Positions 46,280 through 55,231 of a stretch of 64,000 bases of DNA are shown here, in pieces. Within the stretch, counting starts at the first letter, position 1; each line of letters opens with the position of its first letter. The notes beneath the pieces are model-generated. The model was given only the letters and a program-made list of their open reading frames with translations. It ran no database searches and was not told the DNA's origin. The position numbers were made by a program, and so were the translations under genes. The stretch comes from an uncultured Draconibacterium sp. (lineage in GTDB: Bacteria; Bacteroidota; Bacteroidia; Bacteroidales; Prolixibacteraceae). The stretch is from positions 5,056,501-5,120,500 of the forward strand of contig NZ_OY781365.1 in the NCBI RefSeq assembly GCF_963676815.1, written 5' to 3'.

Positions 46280-48205
46280 ATGAGAACAATGAAATCATAC
46301 AAAAAATATTTATTCGTGATCCCGATACTGGCGCTTATTACGGCATGTTCCGATTACCTGGACATTGTTCCGGATAAGACCCAGGAAATAGATCTTCTTT
46401 TTGAACGCAAAGAAGCAGCCTACAAAGCACTGAGTACCTGTTATCATTATTTGCCGCAACAGGACGGTGTGTATTCAACCCATGCTTTTGCTTCGGATGC
46501 TTTGACGACTCCTATTGCCCAGGAAACACCGGGCGTGGAATTAATGCGGGGTAAACAGTCTGCATCCAATCCGCTGCTGGGATTCTGGTCGGGGTACTAT
46601 GCGCATGGCAGAAGCCAGGAATCGCTTTTCAAAGCCATTCGCGATTGCAACACCCTGATCGATAATATCGACCTGGTGAAAGACATGAATGACACCGAAA
46701 AGAAGGAGTGGAAAGCAGAAGCCGTTTTTCTTAAGGCCTACTATCATTTCCTGTTGCTGAAACAATATGGCCCGATACCGATTGTGGACGAAAACTTACC
46801 AATTTCTGCGAGTGTTGAAGCGGTGCGGGTTAAACGGGAAAAAGTGGATGATGTATTCGAATACATTGTGACTACAATGGATGCAGCTGCCGCCGATCTG
46901 CCCGAACATATAACTTCGGACAATAACCTGGGACGCGTTGACAGAATTACGGCACTGGCTGTAAAATCGAGGGTTTTACTTTATGCTGCCAGCCCGTTCT
47001 TTAATGGCAACTCCGAGTTTTATGAAACATTTGTAGATGGCGAAGGCAATAAGTTTTTTAATACCACTTACGACAATGGAAAATGGAAACGTGCGGCCGA
47101 TGCGGCAACAGAAGCCATTGATGCGGCCATCGGTAATGGATTAGAATTATATGCTTACAGTGACATTGTTCCGAACTTCGATTCGGCCGCCTATCGCAAC
47201 GACGAAGTGCAGGCGCTTTACAATTACCGCTACATGTTTACCGACAAGTGGAACAAAGAATTGATCTGGGGGAATTCCGATCCGGTAAATAATGGCGACT
47301 GGTGGACCATGCAGGCTGCAGCCATGATGATCAATCCCGATGCTTCGTCGAGTTATGGTGCATGGCAGTGGGTATCGCCAACCTTGCAAATTGTTGAAAC
47401 TTATTATACTAAAAACGGCCTGCCGATTGATGAGGATCTGACATTCAATTACGACAGGCGCTACGGTGTTACCGTGATTCCGGCCGATGATAACTTGCAC
47501 GCACAGGAAGGAGAAGTTACGGCTCGCCTGCACCTGAATCGTGAACCCCGGTTTTACTCCAGCATCGGGTTCGACCGCGGAATATACAGGACCTGGGGGA
47601 CCAAATGGGACCTGGAAATGCGGAAAGGTGAAAAAAATGGCCGCCGCGCAAATACCAACGATTATGTAATTACCGGTTATGTTTTGAAGAAAATCTGTCA
47701 TCCGGCTTCGGAAGGCGACGATTACAACAAACTCATTGCTTACCCGTGGCCGATCATCAGGTTAGCCGAACTCTACCTGAATTATGCGGAAGCACTGAAT
47801 GAATACAGTGGCCCGTCGGAGGAGGTTTTTGAAGCACTGAATACGGTTCGTCAGCGTTCAGGGATTCCCACGGTTCAGGAATCGTGGTCGAATGCAGCCT
47901 GGGCAAAAACTCCCAATAAACATGAAACCAAAGAAGGGTTACGCGAGATTATTCAGCAGGAACGCATGATTGAGCTTGCTTTTGAAGGGCAACGCTATTA
48001 CGACATCAGACGATGGAAAATGGCCGCCGAATACTTCAATAAGCCTGTTACAGGCTGGAGTGTTGACGAAAGCGCCATCAATAAATTTTATACGGTTAAA
48101 AACGTGGGACAGCGGGCGTTTCTCACGCCAAGAGATTACCTGTTCCCGATTAAACTCGATGAGATTATTGTGAATTCGAACCTGGAACAGAATCCGGGTT
48201 GGTAG
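46280..48205 (+). CDS. SusD/RagB-family surface lipoprotein (beta-glucan locus)
   Basis: This 641-residue partner of the preceding SusC is longer than most SusD proteins. It has the lipobox ITAC followed by SDYLDIVPDKT. Helical TPR-like segments include EAVFLKAYYHFLLLKQYGPIPIV, and the C-terminal region shows RLAELYLNYAEALNEY, VRQRSGI, IQQERMIELAFEGQRYYDIRRWK and a final LFPIKLDEI. The length increase lies mainly at about 290-440, which may carry extra glycan-contact loops. The next gene begins 11 bp downstream. Confidence 0.95.
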   Translation: MRTMKSYKKYLFVIPILALITACSDYLDIVPDKTQEIDLLFERKEAAYKALSTCYHYLPQQDGVYSTHAFASDALTTPIAQETPGVELMRGKQSASNPLLGFWSGYYAHGRSQESLFKAIRDCNTLIDNIDLVKDMNDTEKKEWKAEAVFLKAYYHFLLLKQYGPIPIVDENLPISASVEAVRVKREKVDDVFEYIVTTMDAAAADLPEHITSDNNLGRVDRITALAVKSRVLLYAASPFFNGNSEFYETFVDGEGNKFFNTTYDNGKWKRAADAATEAIDAAIGNGLELYAYSDIVPNFDSAAYRNDEVQALYNYRYMFTDKWNKELIWGNSDPVNNGDWWTMQAAAMMINPDASSSYGAWQWVSPTLQIVETYYTKNGLPIDEDLTFNYDRRYGVTVIPADDNLHAQEGEVTARLHLNREPRFYSSIGFDRGIYRTWGTKWDLEMRKGEKNGRRANTNDYVITGYVLKKICHPASEGDDYNKLIAYPWPIIRLAELYLNYAEALNEYSGPSEEVFEALNTVRQRSGIPTVQESWSNAAWAKTPNKHETKEGLREIIQQERMIELAFEGQRYYDIRRWKMAAEYFNKPVTGWSVDESAINKFYTVKNVGQRAFLTPRDYLFPIKLDEIIVNSNLEQNPGW

Positions 48206-48216
48206 AATAAAAACGA

Positions 48217-49476
48217 ATGAAAGCTTTAAAAAATCAAAAAATGATTACAGGCAAAATGAAATATTTGATGAGCGGTGCAACCATCTTATCGCTGTTTATT
48301 CTCGCACTGCTGAATACCGGATGTACCGAGGAAGAAATTGATACTACTCCACCGGGAAAGGTCACAAATGTACAGGTTGAAGCACTGAACGGAGGAGCAC
48401 GGTTAACTTATGAATTGCCCTCCGACAACGACATCCTGTTTGTAAGGGCAGCCTACACCAATTCGTTGGGAAACGAGGTTTTTAGGGTTTCAAGCCGCTT
48501 TACAAAATCGATTGAAATTGACGGTTTTAACGATACCGAATCGCACACGGTAACACTAACGGTGATCGATCAGCACGATAACGAATCGGAGAGTGTGGTG
48601 GTGGAAGTTACCCCGCTTCAGTCATTTATTTACCTGGTTCAGGAAAGCATTAAAATGGAACCTGATTTGGGCGGCGTTAAAATTGAATGGGAAAATCCGC
48701 TTGAAAAAACCGTGTTTGTGTACGTGTATTACACGGACTCTGAAAAGGAAAATGAACGGATTCTGTCGTCGAATAATGCTATGGAGTCTTTTGTGATTCG
48801 TGGAATGGACTCAGTTTATTACGATTTCGATGTAATGATTGAAGATTTCAACGGGAATAAAACAGAGAGGGCATTTGTGGGAAAACTCAAGCCCCTGTTC
48901 GAAGAAAAAATTGACAAAGCGCAGTGGACATTGGTTGACGCCCTTTCGGTAGATGGAAATGCCTGGGAAGGTGCCACAGTAAACTTCTGGGATGATGTGA
49001 TTGACACTAAAGAATCGCCGGCCGATAACAGCTACTTCATCATCAACCGCGACAATAACGGGGGCATTCTCAACTATCCGCTCGACATTGTCATCGACCT
49101 AAACAAACAGATCATTTTAAACCGTTTTGTGGTTTGGCAACGTGCTTATTGGTACGTCGATGGTAATAACGGAGTAAGTGAAACACCTTATTACTACCAG
49201 AACGAGAATATGCGCTCCTTCGATCTGTATGCCAGCAACGATAAACAGGAATGGCTGCTTTTGGGGAAATTCGACATTGGCGACCCAAAAGATGAAGATG
49301 GAAATGTTCCGGCCGATAAGATTCAGGAAGCCATCGACGGGCACGAATTTGAGCTTGAGAACACAACCGATCCCTTCCGTTACCTCAAATTCAGCATTAC
49401 TTCGAGTTACGGCAGCGAAACCAATGTCTACGGTTCTGAGCTGACATTGTTTGGTTTGGATAATGTTAACAATTGA
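48217..49476 (+). CDS. DUF4959/DUF5126/DUF5000-type surface lipoprotein
   Basis: This 419-residue lipoprotein has the lipobox NTGC at about residue 35. It appears to consist of two fibronectin-like domains (GKVTNVQVEALNGGARLTYELP, and GGVKIEWENPLEKTVFVYVYYTD) and a C-terminal F5/8-type jelly-roll (RFVVWQRAYWYVDG, MRSFDLYASNDKQEWLLLGKF, RYLKFSI). This is the layout of DUF4959-DUF5126-DUF5000 proteins found after susCD pairs. They are thought to be surface glycan-binding proteins. The TGA stop overlaps a TTG in the next frame, and the following gene's ATG is 11 bp on. Confidence 0.85.
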   Translation: MKALKNQKMITGKMKYLMSGATILSLFILALLNTGCTEEEIDTTPPGKVTNVQVEALNGGARLTYELPSDNDILFVRAAYTNSLGNEVFRVSSRFTKSIEIDGFNDTESHTVTLTVIDQHDNESESVVVEVTPLQSFIYLVQESIKMEPDLGGVKIEWENPLEKTVFVYVYYTDSEKENERILSSNNAMESFVIRGMDSVYYDFDVMIEDFNGNKTERAFVGKLKPLFEEKIDKAQWTLVDALSVDGNAWEGATVNFWDDVIDTKESPADNSYFIINRDNNGGILNYPLDIVIDLNKQIILNRFVVWQRAYWYVDGNNGVSETPYYYQNENMRSFDLYASNDKQEWLLLGKFDIGDPKDEDGNVPADKIQEAIDGHEFELENTTDPFRYLKFSITSSYGSETNVYGSELTLFGLDNVNN

Positions 49477-49487
49477 AAATAAGAAAG

Positions 49488-49859
49488 ATGAAAAAAACAA
49501 TAAAAATATTGATCGCACTTGTCTTCATCTTAAACATTTCAGGATGCAGCGAAATGGATGACAATTATGTTGATTACCTGAAGATAGAAAAGGTTTATGC
49601 GCCCAAGATCAGTAATCTGAAGGCATTGGTTGGTCTTAAAACGGCCACGCTGACCTGGGATAATCCGGAAGGAGATATTGCCAGGAAAATACTGATCGAT
49701 TACCAGGATGACAGCTTAAAGTTTGAAAGTATGGTAGATACAGCCGTACTGGAAAACCTGGAGATCAAAGGTTACCATGTTTCGGTGTATACCATCGATG
49801 CTTTTAACAACTATTCTATCCCGGTAAGCATTCAAATATTTCCTAATGGAGAAAACTAA
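49488..49859 (+). CDS. DUF4998-like small surface lipoprotein
   Basis: This 123-residue lipoprotein has a signal peptide with lipobox ISGC, followed by a short linker and one fibronectin-like domain (LVGLKTATLTWDNPEGDIARKILIDYQDD). It resembles the first domain of DUF4998 proteins but is shorter than the usual member, so it may be a reduced form. The ATG at 49488 is used; a TTG at 49473 overlaps the previous stop. It lies within the susCD operon and is probably a glycan-binding accessory. Confidence 0.75.
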   Translation: MKKTIKILIALVFILNISGCSEMDDNYVDYLKIEKVYAPKISNLKALVGLKTATLTWDNPEGDIARKILIDYQDDSLKFESMVDTAVLENLEIKGYHVSVYTIDAFNNYSIPVSIQIFPNGEN

Positions 49860-49895
49860 ATCATTTAATCTAAATAAGAACTAAAATTTTTGGTT

Positions 49896-52800
49896 ATGAA
49901 ACAACTTTTACTTTTTATCCTTTTTTTGGGTTTAATCAATGCTGAATTAAAAGCACAAACCGAAAAACTTATTGGCGGAAATCTGCAGGATTCCACCAAT
50001 TGGCAAATTTCTTATCTGAATACCGCTGAAGGTGTGGAACCTACAGCAGTGTGGAATTATACAGTTGATCAACCAACCGCCGGTGTTGATGGCAACTTAT
50101 ATGTAACCGGCACAGCCAACTCTGGCAACTCGCAGTACTGTATTTATCAGGAGGTAGAATTGTCGTCGGATAAGGTTTATACGTTCGACGGAGCATACAA
50201 AGCTGTTCAAATTAACAACAGTTGGTGCGAAGTGTTTATTGGTTCACAACCAACCGACGGAAGTGATTATGGCGAAGGTCAATCAAGGTTAGCTGCCTTT
50301 GGAACGTGGGCTGGCTATAACACAGACGATGGTGTTTTTAGCCAGGACATCGATCAGGCTAATTACAACACTTTTACACCCTCCAGTTCCGGAACCTATT
50401 ATTTTGTGTTAAAAATGGGTTCCACTTCGTGGGATAAAAGCGAGCAAACATACGAATTAATGATTGACGAATTAAGCTTAATTGAGAGCGAACCGGTTAA
50501 GGTTAGCGCAGGAGGTTTAATTGCAGGTGGTGAAATGGAAGACTCGACCAAATGGAATATTACTTTGTTAAACACAGGCGAAGGTGCAGAACCGTTAGCT
50601 GTGTGGAATTCAACTACTGATACCCCAAATGCAGGTACAGGCGGAAACTTGCATGTTAGCGGAACGACCAATGCAGGAAATTCGCAATACTGTTTTTACC
50701 AGATGGTAACACTTTCCGCTGATAGTTCTTATTCGTTCGACGGAGCTTTTAAGGCCGTGCAAATCAACAACAGCTGGTGTGAAGTATTTCTCGGAACTGA
50801 ACCGACTGAAGGTAATGATTATGGTGAAGGTCAGTTTCGACTAGCCGCCTTTGGAACATGGGCAGGTTACAGTAAAGATGACGGCATTTTTAGTGAAGAT
50901 ATTGATGCCGCGAACTATAAGGCATTTGTGCCCGATTCAACCGGTGAATACTTTTTTGTATTGAAGATGGGTTCCACATCATGGGATGGATCTGATCAGG
51001 CCTTTGAAATTATTGTAGATGAACTTTCATTAATAGCTGCCAGAACAGAACCTATTCCTGATTTTACTGCAAATGTAGTTAATGGAATAGCACCGTTCGA
51101 AGTTACTTTCACCGATAAATCGAAATTGGCAACAGCATGGTCTTGGGATTTTGGCGACGGCAGTACCGTTAGTAGCGAGCAATCGCCTACACATACGTTT
51201 ACCGAAGCCGGAAAATACACCGTAACTCTGACAGCTATTAACGAAGTTGGTGATTCTACAATTATAAAAACGGAATATATCAATGTAAATCCTCCGGTTG
51301 AAGTAGTAGCCGGTGGGGTACTTGTGGGTGGTAACCTGGAAGACGAAACCAAATGGCAACCCTCATTTCTGTCGACGCCTGCAGGCAGCGAACCCGATGT
51401 AACCTGGAACGATACGGAACATACGCCCACTGCCGGAGATGGTGGTTGTTTATTTGTAACGGGCCTATCCAATAATTCAACCGTTCAGTATGCCATTTAT
51501 CAAAAGGTGAGTTTGTCCGCCGACTCTGTCTATACTTTTAACGGTGCAGTGAAAGATTTTACCGAAAACCTGAATCAGGCGTGGTATGAATCCTTTATCG
51601 GTCCTGAACCAATTGATGGCGTGGATTACAGCAAAGATGACGCCGATAAGTTTCTTTTGGCCGATTTCAGTACCTGGAGTACCGAATGTAATCCCAAAGG
51701 TATTGATGGAACATTTGTCGCTAATGCGTGTACAAACCAATCTTTTATCCCCGATTCAACCGGTGATTACTATTTCGTTATTAAATTTGGATCGACATCC
51801 TGGACTGGAGATGATATGCCATTCGCTTTAGCTTTAGATGAACTGTCTTTAACCGCAAAACGTACCAAACCAATGACTTCTTTTGCTGTTGATAATCCAC
51901 TTGGATTTGCACCGTTGACCGTGCAGTTTGCCGATAAATCCAAGTTTGCTACATCATGGAGTTGGGATTTTGGCGATGGTTCAGAAGTTAGTATGGAACA
52001 AAATCCTCAGCATACCTTCGAAAATGTAGGAACCTATACGGTTACACTTACAGCAACCAATGAAAAAGGCGACTCGGTACTGGTCAAAACCGATTTGGTG
52101 AAGGCCAATGCCAAGCCTGATCTGCCGGAAGGAGAGAAATTATATGGCGGAAATATGGAAGATCCTAATTTGTGGAATATAACCACTTTGAATGCCACTT
52201 CAATTCCAACCGCTACGTGGAACTACCGTGAAGATACTCTGGCCGCTGGAGAAGGTGGTAACCTGATGATCTCGGCAACGGCACTGAATACCACATCGCA
52301 ATATTGTATTTGGCAGGCCGTTGAATTAACCGCAGGCATGAAATATACATTTACCGCAGCATTCCGCGATTTAAGTGAAAACCTCGACCATTTCTGGAGC
52401 GAGGTGTTAATCGGAAAAACAGCTCCTATTGATGGTTCAGACTATGCTAAAGATGCTGAAGGTAATACTATGATTGCCTTCTTTAACACTTGGGACTGTG
52501 GCGCTGCAAAAGGGCTAAACGGAACCTACCAGGATAATGCATGCGGCGACGAACCCGTAGGAGTATTTATCCCTGAAACTTCGGGAACATATTATTTTGT
52601 TATAAAGACCGGAAATACCGATTGGGAAAATACGGAATACAGTTTTAAAGTCCTGATAGACGAAGTATCGCTGAAGGAAGCAGAAAATGTACCTGCTCCG
52701 GTAGCTGATTTCTTTTCCGATGTTACAGAAGGCGATAATCCCTTAACCGTTTACTTTACCGATTTATCGGAAAATGCCGTATCGTGGAGCTGGTATTTTG

Positions 52801-53195
52801 GCGATGGAAACACAAGTACAGAACAGTCGCCTGAATATACTTACACAACTTCGGGAACTTTTACCGTTACTTTAATTGTTTACAACGAGGCAAACGATAC
52901 CGATACACTGGTAGTAGAAGATTTAATTACTGTGAATCCTTTAACAGCTGTGGACGATTTGGAAAATGGAGCTTATCGTGTCTATCCAAATCCTTCAAGT
53001 GGCAAAATTTGTGTTTCGTTGGATGGGATTAACGAAAACAGCGTGACAGTGTTTGATATTACGGGAAAAGTGATTAAAGCTGAAATGACCACAACTGCGA
53101 ATACCGTGGAGATAAACCTGCTTAAACGTGGAATTTATTTTATAAAAGTGAGTAAAGACGATGCAACAAGCGTAACAAAAGTTGTAGTTCAATAG
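49896..53195 (+). CDS. Large secreted protein with four CBM-like repeats, three PKD domains and T9SS sorting domain
   Basis: This protein of about 1099 residues has a signal peptide ending LKAQ. Four homologous units of roughly 180 residues (about 22-200, 203-385, 470-655, 747-930) each begin with a GGN(L/M)(Q/E)D...W signature and hold QY(C/A)IYQ and E..IG..P.DG.DY stretches. They resemble carbohydrate-binding jelly-rolls. PKD domains with WDFGDGS lie at about 386-468, 657-740 and 934-1015. The C-terminal T9SS domain (VYPNPSSGKICVSLDG, ending TKVVVQ) directs secretion and surface attachment. No catalytic domain is visible. It is the last gene of the locus, before a terminator, and probably binds the glucan at the surface. 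Confidence 0.9.
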   Translation: MKQLLLFILFLGLINAELKAQTEKLIGGNLQDSTNWQISYLNTAEGVEPTAVWNYTVDQPTAGVDGNLYVTGTANSGNSQYCIYQEVELSSDKVYTFDGAYKAVQINNSWCEVFIGSQPTDGSDYGEGQSRLAAFGTWAGYNTDDGVFSQDIDQANYNTFTPSSSGTYYFVLKMGSTSWDKSEQTYELMIDELSLIESEPVKVSAGGLIAGGEMEDSTKWNITLLNTGEGAEPLAVWNSTTDTPNAGTGGNLHVSGTTNAGNSQYCFYQMVTLSADSSYSFDGAFKAVQINNSWCEVFLGTEPTEGNDYGEGQFRLAAFGTWAGYSKDDGIFSEDIDAANYKAFVPDSTGEYFFVLKMGSTSWDGSDQAFEIIVDELSLIAARTEPIPDFTANVVNGIAPFEVTFTDKSKLATAWSWDFGDGSTVSSEQSPTHTFTEAGKYTVTLTAINEVGDSTIIKTEYINVNPPVEVVAGGVLVGGNLEDETKWQPSFLSTPAGSEPDVTWNDTEHTPTAGDGGCLFVTGLSNNSTVQYAIYQKVSLSADSVYTFNGAVKDFTENLNQAWYESFIGPEPIDGVDYSKDDADKFLLADFSTWSTECNPKGIDGTFVANACTNQSFIPDSTGDYYFVIKFGSTSWTGDDMPFALALDELSLTAKRTKPMTSFAVDNPLGFAPLTVQFADKSKFATSWSWDFGDGSEVSMEQNPQHTFENVGTYTVTLTATNEKGDSVLVKTDLVKANAKPDLPEGEKLYGGNMEDPNLWNITTLNATSIPTATWNYREDTLAAGEGGNLMISATALNTTSQYCIWQAVELTAGMKYTFTAAFRDLSENLDHFWSEVLIGKTAPIDGSDYAKDAEGNTMIAFFNTWDCGAAKGLNGTYQDNACGDEPVGVFIPETSGTYYFVIKTGNTDWENTEYSFKVLIDEVSLKEAENVPAPVADFFSDVTEGDNPLTVYFTDLSENAVSWSWYFGDGNTSTEQSPEYTYTTSGTFTVTLIVYNEANDTDTLVVEDLITVNPLTAVDDLENGAYRVYPNPSSGKICVSLDGINENSVTVFDITGKVIKAEMTTTANTVEINLLKRGIYFIKVSKDDATSVTKVVVQ

Positions 53196-53214
53196 GATTT
53201 CATAAACCTGGTTT

Positions 53215-53248
53215 GAAAGGGCTGTCCGCGAGGGCGGCCCTTTCATTT
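53215..53248 (+). terminator. Terminator of the beta-glucan operon
   Basis: GAAAGGGC (53215-53222) and GCCCTTTC (53237-53244) form the base of a GC-rich hairpin followed by ATTT. It begins 20 bp after the stop of the PKD gene. Confidence 0.8.
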
Positions 53249-53768
53249 ATAAATAAGTTGATAAAATAGCTACGTTATGACTAAAAGTATCTGATCAAAG
53301 AAAATTATAAGCTGAGTTTATTTTACAGTCTCAAAAAATTAAATAAATCCGGTTCTGCAATTTGAAAAGGGATCCATCTATAAATAGCGAAATCCACTTT
53401 TTATACTTACACTCTTTGTGAAACAGTGTCGATAAAAACCTTCTATAGTATTAGTCTTGAAAATGTTCTTCTAGCACTAATCATAATTCGAAGCTACAAT
53501 TTTATCGCAATGATACCTTAACTTACTGCTCGATCAAATATCGCAATATCAATTTCTCCGAATTCATCATAAATAGCATGACTAATTACTCTGGTCTCTT
53601 TGGGAATCTTGTAATGTCGTGCAGCATTTCATAAAGTCGTATCCCGCATTTCAATTGGATAACTCTGCTTTTTAATATTTAGAACACGGCTGGTAATCAT
53701 AAAAACTACCAGTATGCGTATTCGAGAGGTAAACCTTTCATATTATGGTATTTCGCATATTTAAAATT
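53249..53768. other. Intergenic region with a possible decayed ORF
   Basis: Apart from the degenerate minus-strand ORF at 53518-53700 I see no gene, repeat or clear promoter here. The composition is AT-rich, unlike the operon to the left, so this may be a boundary between segments of different origin. Confidence 0.5.
53518..53700 (-). pseudogene. Degenerate short ORF, unrecognised
   Basis: On the minus strand an ATG at 53700 opens MITSRVLNIKKQSYPIEM, and the frame continues RDTTL, stop (TGA), NAARHYKIPKETRVISHAIY and DEFGEIDIAIFDRAVS to a TAA. The composition looks protein-like on both sides of the single stop. I do not recognise the family, and chance cannot be excluded. Confidence 0.35.
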
Positions 53769-54767
53769 TTATATTTTTACAATAATCCGCCCCGTACTCT
53801 TTTTTTCTAACATTAAATCAATATGTTCCTTAAGGGTCTCTAAAGAAGCTTCTTTCACTAGGTTTTCATCGAATTTAATTGCCCAAGTATCGGATAAAAG
53901 TGACCACACTTTCTGTCTGATTTCCATTGGGCAATTTTGTGAATCAATACCTATTAAACTTATCCCTCTTAAAATAAAGGGATAGACTGTCATTTTCAAA
54001 TCCCCAGATCCAATATTCCCACAAGTACTTACATTGCCTAATGGCATACATCCTTTAAGCATAGTTGTCAAACTATTTCCACCAACAACGTCAACTGCAC
54101 CAGCCCACTGCGGTTTCAATAGTGGTTTTTCCGACTTATCATCATATATACTGCGATCTATTTGTGATGAGACTCCAATTTCCCGAAGCTCATATTCTTT
54201 AACAAGTTGGTAACTGGCTGCAATGACCTCAAATCCTAATTTGTTGAGTATTTGACAAGCAATACTCCCCACTCCTCCTAATGCGCCGGTTACCACTATT
54301 GGACCCATCTCCGGTTTTTGTCCATTATTTAGTAATCGATAAATTGATAATGCAGCAGTAAATCCTGCGGTCCCATATATCATTGCCTTTCGAGCATTCA
54401 TTTTCTTCGGCATTTTTACAACCCACGAATCTGGCACTTTAATGTATTCAGCGAAGCCTCCCGGATGATTCATGCCAAGTTCATAACTGGTTACTATTAC
54501 AAGATCACCTTCCTCAAAAATATCACTATTACTTGACTCCACAACACCTGCAGCATCTATTCCTGGAGTATGTGGGTAGTTTTTTGTTACGCCCTTATTC
54601 CCAATAATGGATAATGCATCTTTGTAATTTAATGAACTGAACTGGACTTTTATCAGTAAATCACCTTTCTTTAATACTTCAAATGGCATTTTTTTTATAG
54701 TAGTTGTATAGTTCCCGCTTTCTTCCACCACTCTAAATGCTTTAAATGTTGTTTTTTTTTGTTTCAT
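53769..54767 (-). CDS. YhdH/YhfP-family quinone oxidoreductase (MDR superfamily)
   Basis: This 332-residue NADPH-dependent medium-chain reductase resembles YhdH/AcuI (acryloyl-CoA reductase or quinone-type reductase). The N-terminal GroES-like domain has SSLNYKDALSIIG, HTPGIDAAGVVE and NHPGGFAEYIKVP. The Rossmann part has the cofactor motif VTGALGGVGSIACQIL, and the tail ends in KSTGRIIVKI. There is no zinc-ligand Cys set, as expected for the group. It is divergent from the HxlR regulator gene at 54896 and probably controlled by it. The substrate in this organism is unknown. Confidence 0.92.
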   Translation of the reverse strand: MKQKKTTFKAFRVVEESGNYTTTIKKMPFEVLKKGDLLIKVQFSSLNYKDALSIIGNKGVTKNYPHTPGIDAAGVVESSNSDIFEEGDLVIVTSYELGMNHPGGFAEYIKVPDSWVVKMPKKMNARKAMIYGTAGFTAALSIYRLLNNGQKPEMGPIVVTGALGGVGSIACQILNKLGFEVIAASYQLVKEYELREIGVSSQIDRSIYDDKSEKPLLKPQWAGAVDVVGGNSLTTMLKGCMPLGNVSTCGNIGSGDLKMTVYPFILRGISLIGIDSQNCPMEIRQKVWSLLSDTWAIKFDENLVKEASLETLKEHIDLMLEKKSTGRIIVKI

Positions 54768-54790
54768 TATTATTTTTTTTAAAACTTGTG

Positions 54791-54821
54791 CAAATATGAA
54801 TGTAAATATTCAGATATACAA
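54791..54821 (-). promoter_or_regulatory. Promoter of the YhdH-type gene
   Basis: On the minus strand TTG (54821-54819) is followed after 20 bp by CATATTTG (54798-54791), one mismatch from TAnnTTTG. The spacing is that of Bacteroidetes sigma-ABfr promoters. The start codon is 23 bp farther on. Confidence 0.5.
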
Positions 54822-54850
54822 GTACTTACATGTTGTGCATATACGAACAT

Positions 54851-54882
54851 TTTGTTCAGAATTGAGTTTTTTAATACATTTG
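54851..54882 (+). promoter_or_regulatory. Promoter of the HxlR-type gene
   Basis: TTTG (54851-54854), 20 bp, then TACATTTG (54875-54882) is an exact match to the Bacteroidetes -33/-7 consensus. The ATG is at 54896, so the transcript would have a leader of only about 7 bases. The 29 bp between this promoter and the divergent one is the natural place for an HxlR operator. Confidence 0.65.
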
Positions 54883-54895
54883 AGAAGTAAAAATT

Positions 54896-55207
54896 ATGAA
54901 AAAAGGTTATTGTCCGATAGACACATTTATTAATGCTATAAAAGGAAAAAGAAAAGGAACTATTATTTTACACCTTTACCAAGGTAAAAAAAGGTATAGT
55001 GAACTTGCTAAACTTTTACCTGATATTAGCGAGCGAATGCTTACGAAGCAACTCAAAGAGCTTGAGAGTATTAACTTAATAACCAAAACTATCTTTCCCG
55101 AAGTACCTCCTAGGGTTGAATATCGTTTATCAGATTTAGGAAAGGAAATACATCCAGTTTTAAAAGGGATGTTTAAAGCCGGGATTTTATTTGAAAAAAA
55201 TGAGTAA
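54896..55207 (+). CDS. HxlR-family winged-helix regulator
   Basis: This 103-residue DNA-binding protein has family features in order: a single N-terminal Cys in GYCPIDTFI (redox or electrophile sensing in several HxlR proteins), GKRKGTIILHLYQGKKRYSELAKLLPDISERMLTKQL spread over helices 2-4, and the wing VPPRVEYRLSDLG. The usual GKW is replaced by GKR. It is divergent from a quinone-type oxidoreductase, the classic arrangement of electrophile- or quinone-responsive HxlR regulators such as QorR and YodB. A role as repressor of that gene is inferred. Confidence 0.92.
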   Translation: MKKGYCPIDTFINAIKGKRKGTIILHLYQGKKRYSELAKLLPDISERMLTKQLKELESINLITKTIFPEVPPRVEYRLSDLGKEIHPVLKGMFKAGILFEKNE

Positions 55208-55231
55208 TTGTAATCGTTTATATAGTTTGGC

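Noticed and set aside
47147..47701. Minus-strand frame opposite susD (184 codons)
   Set aside because: It is a shadow of a supported SusD gene and has no recognisable protein features.
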